Shown: piece after piece, positions 58,075 to 64,000 of the stretch
Position numbering within the stretch: the stretch's first letter is position 1
How the letters are laid out: each line of letters opens with the position of its first letter
Source of the DNA: Trebonia sp963759545
GTDB lineage: Bacteria > Actinomycetota > Actinomycetes > Streptosporangiales > Streptosporangiaceae
Length of the DNA stretch: 64,000 nt
Reading direction: 5' to 3'
Assembly (NCBI GenBank): GCA_963759545.1
Contig: CAVXAB010000017.1
Location: 62,001 to 126,000, forward strand
The notes under the pieces: generated by a model
The model's input: only the letters and a program-made list of their open reading frames with translations
The model's database searches: none
Told to the model about the DNA's origin: nothing
Translations under genes and position numbers: made by a program

Positions 58075-59085
58075 CTAGCCCGGCAGGGTCGCGGGGACCC
58101 CGAAGCGGGGCAGCACGGTGTCATCGAAGCGGGTTATCGCGCTGACGCGGCTGCCGGAGAGGGTAAAGACCAGCATGCCGGTGGCGCGGGCGGTCCCGGA
58201 CTCAGGGTCCGGGAGGTACATGACAAGCGCGGGCTGGCCGTTGGCCCGGGTCGGGACCGGCAGGCAGGCGGTGCCGGGCCGGAAGATGGCCGCGCGGAGG
58301 AACCGGGCGACGAGCTCGCGGCCCAGGTACTCCAGCGGTATTGGCGGCATGGTCATCAGCACGTCCTCGGTCAGGAGAGCGACCAGGGCGTCCACGTCGC
58401 CGTTCTGGTAGGCCCTGGTGAGCAGGCCCACGAGCTCCTGCTCGGCTGCCGAGCCGCGCGGCGGCGCCGGTTCCCGTCTGCCTGACGGCGGGAGCTGGCG
58501 CTGCAGGGCCGCGCGGGCGCGCTTGAGCGCGCTCTTGACGGACTCCTCGGTCGTGCCGAGCATGTGCGCCACCTCGCGGGCCGGGAAGTCAAGGACGTCG
58601 CGCAGGATCAAGGCCGCGCGCTGGCGTGGCGGCAGCATCTGCAGGGCGGTGATGAAGGCGAGCGAGATCGCCTCGCTGGCCTCATGCCGGGCCTCCGGGC
58701 CAGCCGCGGCGTCCGCGAGCCCCTCAAGGAGGCTGTCGGGGTAGGGCTCCAGCCACGGCAGCTCGCCCAGCCTGGTCGGCTCGGGCGCGTCGATGCCGGG
58801 CGGCGGCCAGTCGGCCTGCGGGCGCCGCCGGGCCGAGCGCAGCGCGTTCAGGCTGCGGGTGGTGGCGATCCGGTACAGCCAGGTGCGGACCGAGGATCGT
58901 CCCTCGAAGCTGCCCAGGCCCTGCCAGGCCGCCAGCAAGGCTTCCTGGAGGACGTCCTCGGCGTCGCTGGCCGAGCCGAGGATCCGGTAGCAGTGCACCT
59001 CAAGCTCACGCCGGTGCGGCCCGACAAGCTCACCGAAGGCGTCAGCATCCCCGCCCTGCGCCCGGGCCAGGAGGTCGGCAGTCAC
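58075..59085 (-). CDS. ECF sigma factor with C-terminal SnoaL-like domain
   Basis: 336 residues from GTG 59085. Sigma region 2 (AFGELVGPHRRELEVHCYRILGSASDAEDVLQEALLAAWQGLGSF... TWLYRIATTRSLNALR) binds the -10 and core polymerase. Region 4 (LPPRQRAALILRDVLDFPAREVAHMLGTTEESVKSALKRARAAL) binds the -35. After about residue 215 comes a SnoaL/NTF2-like domain (LLTRAYQNGDVDALVALLTEDVLMTMPPIPLEYLGRELVARFL) that replaces an anti-sigma factor in this ECF group. Such sigma factors usually regulate a neighbouring YCII or oxidoreductase gene, here the divergent YCII gene. Confidence 0.92.
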   Translation of the reverse strand: MTADLLARAQGGDADAFGELVGPHRRELEVHCYRILGSASDAEDVLQEALLAAWQGLGSFEGRSSVRTWLYRIATTRSLNALRSARRRPQADWPPPGIDAPEPTRLGELPWLEPYPDSLLEGLADAAAGPEARHEASEAISLAFITALQMLPPRQRAALILRDVLDFPAREVAHMLGTTEESVKSALKRARAALQRQLPPSGRREPAPPRGSAAEQELVGLLTRAYQNGDVDALVALLTEDVLMTMPPIPLEYLGRELVARFLRAAIFRPGTACLPVPTRANGQPALVMYLPDPESGTARATGMLVFTLSGSRVSAITRFDDTVLPRFGVPATLPG

Positions 59086-59207
59086 GCCGCCATTGTGCCG
59101 CAGATTCCGCGGGCGGGCCGCCCCCTCCGGCCGCCCGCCGGTGTCTGCATGGGTGACGGGCATTAACGCCGGCGCCGCGCCGGCACGAACGGAAAGGACC
59201 CGGTCCG

Positions 59208-59555
59208 ATGCCACAGTTCATCTTCAGCTACCGCTCCGCGAAGGACTACAACGCCGCCGCTGACCCCGACGGCCTGGCGGCGTGGGGCGCGTTCATCAAC
59301 GAGGTCATCGCCCCCAGCGTCGTGGACCCCGGCTGGCCGGTCTTCGAGCCGGCCGCAGTGCTCGGCGAGGCCGGGCAGTCCACCCAGCTCGGCGGCTACG
59401 CGATCGTCACCGCCGACGACCTTCAGGCAGCGGTGTCCATGGCGGAGCACTGCCCGACCATCACGCGAGGCGGCGGCGTCGAGGTTGCCCCGCTCGCCGC
59501 CCTGCCCCCCGAGCACCCGGCGGAGCAGATCCGATCGCGGCTGTCCAACGCCTAG
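59208..59555 (+). CDS. YCII-related protein
   Basis: 115 residues starting MPQFIFSYRSAKDY. The YCII/DGPF fold is shown by the small beta-alpha-beta pattern, the conserved FINEVIAPSVVDPG region and the His in SMAEHCPTI, which with an Asp is the putative catalytic pair of the family. It diverges from the ECF sigma gene across 122 bases, the usual pairing for this sigma group, and has AACGGAAAGGA before the ATG. Function unknown; YCII proteins may be small dehalogenase-like or sensory. Confidence 0.88.
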   Translation: MPQFIFSYRSAKDYNAAADPDGLAAWGAFINEVIAPSVVDPGWPVFEPAAVLGEAGQSTQLGGYAIVTADDLQAAVSMAEHCPTITRGGGVEVAPLAALPPEHPAEQIRSRLSNA

Positions 59556-59557
59556 AT

Positions 59558-59853
59558 TCAGCTCGACCCGCTTCATGACCGAGATGAACGAGGCCGACCT
59601 GCGGGAGACCAAAGCCGGAAAGATTGTCGTCAAACCGGGCTGTGACATGAAGTCGCCGCACGAACTTTGGTCCGGTCCTGTCGAGGCCGAGGCGCTGAAG
59701 GCTCGACTCGACGATCTGCACCGGGCGAAGATCCGGCTCGCTGATGAGGTGCTCGTAGTCGGCGACCACATCGGAGACAGCACCCGAGCCGAAATCGCCT
59801 ACGCCCGGTCGCTGGGCAAGCCCGTGCGGTTCACGCACGCGAAGCGACCCTGA
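59558..59853 (+). pseudogene. 5'-truncated Rossmann-like gene (nucleoside-deoxyribosyltransferase-type pattern)
   Basis: Family similarity starts three bases after the YCII stop: SSTRFMTEMNEADLRETKAGKIVVKPGCDMKSPHELW, then LHRAKIRLADEVLVVGDHIGDSTRAEIAYARSLGKPVRFT. Relatives begin with a short strand and a glycine turn before S-T-R-F, and those first ten or so residues are missing, replaced by the YCII end. ATG 59575 could still make a 92-residue protein but has no ribosome site. I read it as a gene fragment fused by deletion or recombination to the YCII locus. Confidence 0.6.
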
Positions 59854-59946
59854 CGCCTGACGGCTGATCGAAAAGGGGCAGCCGGACCCCGGAGAACGTC
59901 AGCGCCGTCGGGAGCGAATGTCGGCGGCGGTCATTACAGTTGCCCT

Positions 59947-60802
59947 ATGCGATTCGGATTCGTGGTGCCGTACGCATCCGCGCGCGAGTTCACGGAGCTG
60001 GCCGCACTCGGCGAGCGATGCGGCTGGGACGCGGTCTTCACCTGGGAGGCGGTGTGGGGCGAGCACGCGTGGGTCGTTCTCGGGGCCGCCGCGATGGTGA
60101 CCGAGCGCATCAAGCTCGGCACGCTGCTTACCCCGGCTTCCCGGTGGCGGCCCTGGGACCTCGCCTCCGCGGTCGGCACCGTGGACCGCCTCAGCGGCGG
60201 CCGGGCGGTGATGACCGTCGGGCTCGGCGCGCTGCACGAGGGCTGGACCGCGTTCGAGGCCGACGAGGGGCGCCGCGCCCGCGCGGAGAAACTCGACGAG
60301 TGCCTGGCCATCTACGACGGGCTGATGCACGGTCAGCCGTTTGCCTACGACGGCAAGCACTACAGCGCCAGGCCCACCGACTTGCTGGTGCCTGAACCGC
60401 CGGCGCAGCGGCCCCGCCCGCCGGTCTGGGTGGTCGGCGCCCGGGTCGCCGGGCGGGCCGCGCAGCCGTCGCTGGCGCGCGCCGCGCGCTGGGACGGACT
60501 GGTGCCTGCCGTCTTCGACCAGCCAGGATCCGAGCATCGACGGCCAGGACCAGACGAGTTCGCTTCGCTCATCGCCGAGGTGCACCAACTGCGGGCCGCG
60601 GCGGGGCTGGCCGTAGACCCCTACGACGTCATCATCGAGGCCGATAGCAGCGGCGAGTTCATCCAGCTCGACCCGCCCGAGCCCGCGGCCTGGGCGGCGG
60701 CCGGGGCGACGTGGTGGATCGAGAGCTGGTGGACCGATCGAGCGGGGTCCCGACGGGCTCGCCGAGGTGCGGCGCCGGATCGAGGCCGGCCCGCCCTCCT
60801 GA
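59947..60802 (+). pseudogene. LLM-class (probably F420-dependent) oxidoreductase (frameshifted at its 3' end)
   Basis: A TIM-barrel luciferase-like monooxygenase-family enzyme: MRFGFVVPYASAREFTELAALGERCGWDAVFTWEAVWGEHAWVVLGAAA, IKLGTLLTPASRWRPWDLASAVGTVDRLSGGRAVMTVGLG, and WVVGARVAGRAAQPSLARAARWDGLVP. After GATWWIESWW near 60735 the frame shifts by one base. The normal tail IERGPDGLAEVRRRIEAGPPS then ends at TGA 60800-60802. The uncorrected frame runs on to 61449 over the antisense of the next gene and should not be believed. The restored product is about 284 residues. F420 use is inferred from family and from fgd at 37704. Confidence 0.83.
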
Positions 60803-60831
60803 GCCCTCCCCGAGGCAGCGCAGTGGCCTGT

Positions 60832-62268
60832 TCAGCCCTTGCCAGGGTTGAAGATGCCCAGTGGGTCGAGCGCGCCGCGCACGGCCTCCTGCATGGCGAG
60901 CGCGCCAGGGTCGAGCTCGCGGCGCATGCCGTCGCGCTTGAGCAGGCCGATGCCGTGCTCGCCCGACACGGTCCCGCCGAGCTCGATCGCCGCGTCGAGG
61001 AACTCCGTGAAGGCCGCCTGCGCCGCCCGCTTGGCTTCCTCATCGCCCGGCGGGGTGATGAGCAGCGGGTGCAGGTTGCCGTCTCCGGCATGGGCGACGG
61101 TCGCGATCGTGACGCCGTGCCGTGCGGCGATCGCCTCGATCCGCGCCAGCATGGCGGGCACGGCCGAGCGGGGGACGCAGACGTCTTCCGTGAGCACCGG
61201 GCCGAGCCGCTCCAGGGCCGGGTAGGCGAGCCTGCGCGCGTCGAACAGCGCCTCGGCCTCGGTGTCGTCGGTGGACCGCTCCGCCCACTGCGCGCCCGCG
61301 TCGGTCATCGCCGCGGCGAGCGCGTCCGCCTCTTCGCCGCCCGCGTCGCCGCGCGTGTCCACCCTGGCGAGCAGCAGCGCGGCCGCGTCGGCCGCAAGCC
61401 CCAGGTGCTTCCACTCCTCGACCGCGGTCAGGCAGGCCCGGTCGAGTAGCTCGAGCACCGACGGTACCAGCCCGCGGCGGGTGATCAGCGACACCGCCTC
61501 CCCCGCCGTCACGAGGTCACGGAAAGCGCCGACGACGGTGTGCGGCGTTCCGGTGAGCGCGGGCCGCAGGCGCAGGGTGACCTCGGTAACGACGCCGAGC
61601 GTTCCCTCTGACCCCACGAACAGGCCGGTCAGGTCAAGGCCGGCCACGCCTTTGCTGGTCCGGCGGCCGAGCCGGACGGCGTCGCCGTACTCCACCTGGC
61701 CGTTCCCGACCGCGCCGGTGACCGCGCGCAGCCCGAGCACGTAGTCGCGGGTGACGCCGTACTTCAGGCAGCACAGGCCCCCGGCGTTGGTGGCGACGTT
61801 GCCGCCGATCGTCGACCAGGGCGCGCTTGCCGGGTCCGGCGGGTACCACAGGCCGTGGGCGGCTACGGCCGCCTTCAGGTCGTTGTTCACCACGCCGGGC
61901 TGCACGACGCAGGTCATGTTGTCCCGGTCGATCTCGAGCACCTGGTTCATCCGGGACAGGTCGAGCATGACCGCGCCGTCGGTCGCGTTGGCGCCGCCGG
62001 ACAGGCCGGTGCCCGCCCCGCGCGGCACGACGGGCGCGCCGAACTCCGCGCAGGTGCGCACGACGTGCCGCACCTCGGCCTCGGTCCGCGCCCGCACACC
62101 CGCCACGGCCCGTCCGACCGGCGCCCATTCCGCTTCGTCGTGCGAGATGGCGGCAACCACGCCGGGATCGATGACGAGCCGCCCGTCGGGCAGTCCGCGG
62201 CCGAGTGCGCTGATCAGGCCGGCGGCGTCAACCGGGGCGGCCGCGGTACCAGGTTGTGCAGAGTCCAT
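60832..62268 (-). CDS. FAD-binding oxidase, GlcD family
   Basis: 478 residues of the vanillyl-alcohol-oxidase/GlcD flavoprotein family. The PCMH FAD-binding domain has PVVPRGAGTGLSGGA and WSTIGGNVATNAGGLCCLKYGVTRDYVLG. The C-terminal substrate domain contains the conserved VAHAGDGNLHPL and SGEHGIGLLKRDG, with His residues of the active site. Likely substrates are glycolate or D-2-hydroxyacids such as D-lactate, with electrons to a membrane carrier. It is a single gene, convergent with the LLM oxidoreductase. No GlcE/GlcF partner is present, so a D-lactate dehydrogenase-like role is plausible. Confidence 0.9.
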   Translation of the reverse strand: MDSAQPGTAAAPVDAAGLISALGRGLPDGRLVIDPGVVAAISHDEAEWAPVGRAVAGVRARTEAEVRHVVRTCAEFGAPVVPRGAGTGLSGGANATDGAVMLDLSRMNQVLEIDRDNMTCVVQPGVVNNDLKAAVAAHGLWYPPDPASAPWSTIGGNVATNAGGLCCLKYGVTRDYVLGLRAVTGAVGNGQVEYGDAVRLGRRTSKGVAGLDLTGLFVGSEGTLGVVTEVTLRLRPALTGTPHTVVGAFRDLVTAGEAVSLITRRGLVPSVLELLDRACLTAVEEWKHLGLAADAAALLLARVDTRGDAGGEEADALAAAMTDAGAQWAERSTDDTEAEALFDARRLAYPALERLGPVLTEDVCVPRSAVPAMLARIEAIAARHGVTIATVAHAGDGNLHPLLITPPGDEEAKRAAQAAFTEFLDAAIELGGTVSGEHGIGLLKRDGMRRELDPGALAMQEAVRGALDPLGIFNPGKG

Positions 62269-62298
62269 GAATCGACATTAAGGCCCCGGGCGCGGCCG

Positions 62299-62715
62299 TC
62301 ACGGATTCGGCCCCGCCGCGGTGCGTCCGTCATACTCGGCGCGGCTGGCGTTGATCTCGTCGATGTGACCTTCCGCCCATGTCTTGATCGCGTTGACGGC
62401 CGGCATCAGGCTGTCGCCGAGCGGGGTGAGCGCGTAGTCGACGCGCACCGGGACGGCGGGTGTCATCGTCCTGGAGACCAGGCCGTCGCGTTCCAGCGTG
62501 CGGAGCGTCTGGGTGAGCATCTTCTGGCTCACGCCGGCGATGACCCGGCACAGGTCGCTGTAGCGCAGCGGCCCGCCGGCGAGCGCCACCAGGATCAGCG
62601 TCACCCACTTGTCGCTGATCCGGTCAAGTACCTGCCGTGACGGGCACGCCGCGAGGAACGCGTCGTACTCGGAGCGGGCAGCCGCCCGCCGCTGTGCCGC
62701 CGTGAGCGTCGGCAT
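62299..62715 (-). CDS. HxlR-family transcriptional regulator
   Basis: 138 residues from ATG 62715 with GGGAGG at seven bases upstream. The winged-helix shows the HxlR/YtfH signature: an N-terminal Cys in LAACPSRQVLDRISDKWVTLILVALAGGPLRYSDLCRVIAGVSQKMLTQTLRTLERDGLVSRTM, then VRVDYALTPLGDSLMP. The Cys at the start of the first helix is a possible redox or electrophile sensor, as in QorR. It lies divergent to a quinone-reductase-like gene 121 bases away, the classical QorR-qorA arrangement. Confidence 0.92.
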   Translation of the reverse strand: MPTLTAAQRRAAARSEYDAFLAACPSRQVLDRISDKWVTLILVALAGGPLRYSDLCRVIAGVSQKMLTQTLRTLERDGLVSRTMTPAVPVRVDYALTPLGDSLMPAVNAIKTWAEGHIDEINASRAEYDGRTAAGPNP

Positions 62716-62770
62716 CGGACTCACCTCCCGGTGGCCAGCGCACTTCAAAGTGCGTGCCCTGCAGTCGGAT

Positions 62771-62785
62771 GGAGAGTAGCTCTCC
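62771..62785. promoter_or_regulatory. candidate HxlR operator
   Basis: Inverted repeat GGAGAG-TAG-CTCTCC in the middle of the divergent HxlR/oxidoreductase gap, within a promoter-like stretch. Suits a dimeric HxlR repressor controlling both genes. Confidence 0.55.
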
Positions 62786-62836
62786 TTTAGTTCGTAATCA
62801 AGCGCAGGCACAACCGAAACCAAGAAGGAGCATGTC

Positions 62837-63775
62837 ATGCGTGCTGTGGTGGTGCGGAACTACGGCGGTCCCGAGGCGCTTGAGGTCATCGACGCCCCGG
62901 TTCCCGAACCGGGGCGCGGGCAGGTGCGGATCCGCGTCGAGGCCGCCGCGGTGAACCCGGTCGACGCCGCGACCAGGCAGGGTCTCATGAACGTGGCCAG
63001 GCCGGGGGTGATCAGGGACCGTGACCAGGTCGGCATCGGCTGGGACGTGGCGGGCACCGTCGAGGCCGTGGGGCCCGGCGTCACGTCGCCCGGCCCCGGT
63101 GAGCGGGTCATCGGACTGCGGGACCGGCTCGACCAGTCGCTCGGCACGTACGCCGACCAGGTCGTGCTCGACGCCGCGGACGTGGCGCCGGTTTCCCCTG
63201 GCCTTGACGGCGTCGCCGCGTCGACGCTCCCGCTGAACGGCCTGACCGCCGTCCAGGCCCTGGACCTGCTCGGCCCGGCCGCCGGGCAGACGATCCTCGT
63301 GACCGGTGCCGCGGGCGGACTTGGCGGGTTTGGCGTCGAGCTGGCGGCCATGCGGGGCCTGCGGGTGATCGCCGCGGCAGGAGAGGACGACGAGAAGCTC
63401 GTCAGGGAGCTTGGCGCTTACGCCTTCGTCCCGCGCTCGGCCGACCTGGCAACCGCCGTCAGGGACCTGGTCCCCGGCGGGGTAGACGCGGCCTTCGACG
63501 CCGCCGTGCTCGGCTACCCCGCCTTGGACGCCGTCCGTGCGGGGGGATCGTTCGCGGCGTTCGTCGGGTCAGGGCCGGTCCCGCTGCGCGGCATCCGCGT
63601 AGTGCCGGTCAACATCCGCGCCGACGGGGCGGCACTGACCGGGCTGGCCGCGCTGGCCGCGTCGGGGAAGCTGACCCTGCGCGTCGCCGGGACGTATCCG
63701 CTGGCGGATGCCGCGAGGGCACACGAGCGGCTGGAGGCGGCGGGCGTGCGCGGGCGGCTGGTCCTCGTCCCCTGA
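62837..63775 (+). CDS. NADP-dependent medium-chain quinone reductase-like oxidoreductase
   Basis: 312 residues of the zinc-less MDR superfamily. The N-terminal GroES-like fold (MRAVVVRNYGGPEALEVIDAPVPEPGRGQVRIRVEAAAVNPVDAATRQG) is followed by a Rossmann domain with ILVTGAAGGLGGFGVELA and a cofactor-binding FDAAVLGYPALDAVRAGG. The catalytic-zinc Cys/His are absent, pointing to quinone oxidoreductase (QorA) or enoyl reductase activity. AAGAAGGAGCATGTC before the ATG is a strong ribosome site. HxlR is the likely repressor, derepressed by electrophiles or oxidants. Confidence 0.9.
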   Translation: MRAVVVRNYGGPEALEVIDAPVPEPGRGQVRIRVEAAAVNPVDAATRQGLMNVARPGVIRDRDQVGIGWDVAGTVEAVGPGVTSPGPGERVIGLRDRLDQSLGTYADQVVLDAADVAPVSPGLDGVAASTLPLNGLTAVQALDLLGPAAGQTILVTGAAGGLGGFGVELAAMRGLRVIAAAGEDDEKLVRELGAYAFVPRSADLATAVRDLVPGGVDAAFDAAVLGYPALDAVRAGGSFAAFVGSGPVPLRGIRVVPVNIRADGAALTGLAALAASGKLTLRVAGTYPLADAARAHERLEAAGVRGRLVLVP

Positions 63776-63825
63776 GCGGCGGATCTCACCGGACGGGGCC
63801 CGGGTGGCCAGCCTGGCCAGAAGTG

Positions 63826-64000
63826 CTAAACCTTGCGCCAGCTGGGCACCCAGGCCCCGTCGGTGACGGTGTAGTCGCCGAACAGCGCCGGCGACTCGGC
63901 GCGCGCCAGCTCCCCGATCTTGCCGAAGACCAGCCGGATCTCCTCCTCGGCCCCCGGATCGGTGCGCATCTCGATGGTGTGCCGCAGCGCCCTGATGTTC
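63826..64000 (-). CDS. thyX: flavin-dependent thymidylate synthase-like protein, 3' end (partial)
   Basis: Only the last 57 codons are in the window, the gene running off the right edge. They read NIRALRHTIEMRTDPGAEEEIRLVFGKIGELARAE, matching the C-terminal helix of ThyX, in which N-x-R-x-x-x-x-x-x-x-M-R contacts dUMP and FAD, followed by SPALFGDYTV. The tail DGAWVPSWRKV is less typical. ThyX makes dTMP from dUMP with methylenetetrahydrofolate and FAD. With the active core outside the window, a ThyX paralogue cannot be excluded. Confidence 0.6.
   Translation of the reverse strand, partial: NIRALRHTIEMRTDPGAEEEIRLVFGKIGELARAESPALFGDYTVTDGAWVPSWRKV

Noticed and set aside
60803..61449. Extension of the LLM oxidoreductase to 500 residues
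   Set aside because: Out-of-frame read-through after a one-base shift; the extra part is antisense of the GlcD-type gene, and the normal C-terminus ends at 60802.
1..64000. tRNA, rRNA, riboswitch and CRISPR features
   Set aside because: No cloverleaf, rRNA-like stretch, known riboswitch core or spaced repeat array was recognised by reading; a covariance-model search would be decisive.

Overview
The window is very GC-rich, densely packed DNA from an actinomycete (Actinomycetota). The evidence is an F420-dependent glucose-6-phosphate dehydrogenase, a second LLM-type oxidoreductase, DUF222/HNH, DUF2510, DUF6510, DUF2332 and DUF4037 family proteins, ECF and LAL regulators, many GTG starts and several GTGA/ATGA overlaps. 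Genus cannot be fixed from sequence alone; the Streptosporangiales or a neighbouring order is plausible. I see no rRNA, tRNA or CRISPR array.

Layout. 1-4,855: membrane protein, HAD phosphatase, DHA2 exporter fused to a winged helix, a 27-residue membrane microprotein and an SGNH hydrolase. 4,892-9,369: protocatechuate branch of the beta-ketoadipate pathway on the minus strand, read pcaB-pcaC-pcaH-pcaG-pcaD, divergent from a gabT-like aminotransferase. 10,850-13,192: DUF429 protein and a second DHA2 exporter. 13,193-14,005: repeat-rich gap with a palindromic element inside a pair of inverted repeats. 14,006-19,246: DUF4097-like protein, NarL-type regulator and histidine kinase, divergent from an MMPL exporter. 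19,322-26,439: the most unusual locus, a sugar ABC importer (XylF/G/H type) preceded by an ABC-ATPase joined to GAF domains and a histidine kinase, with its OmpR-type regulator.

26,537-31,337: spermidine-synthase-like protein, DUF2510 protein, LysR regulator, DUF6510 protein and a beta-hydroxyacid dehydrogenase. 31,397-37,509: a LAL-type LuxR regulator and apparent target genes sharing a 31-bp motif found three times (dehydrogenase, MFS exporter with a small partner, VIT1/CCC1-like protein, perhaps an aldo-keto reductase). 37,529-39,140: MFS gene remnant, fgd, a possible LLM remnant and the second copy of the palindromic element. 39,155-43,349: malonate/methylmalonate-semialdehyde dehydrogenase, class III aminotransferase and divergent PucR regulator, fitting beta-alanine or related amino acid breakdown. 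43,350-45,560: a lower-GC patch with a two-TM orphan protein overlapping a glycerate kinase.

45,552-57,860: HTH_42 protein, secreted-type protein, MecA_N-type penicillin-binding protein with a Gly/Tyr/Gln-rich tail, DUF4037 nucleotidyltransferase, DrrAB-type exporter with MerR regulator, DUF2332, an APH-type kinase and a DUF222/HNH endonuclease. 58,075-64,000: ECF sigma factor with a divergent YCII gene, a 5'-truncated gene, an LLM oxidoreductase, a GlcD-type oxidase, HxlR regulator with divergent quinone-reductase-like gene, and the 3' end of a ThyX-like gene.

At least ten otherwise intact genes are broken by single-base frameshifts. This density suggests residual indel errors in the assembly more than mass pseudogenisation. 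Such genes are given as one feature with the break noted, except the ABC/kinase hybrid, which is given as its two reading frames.
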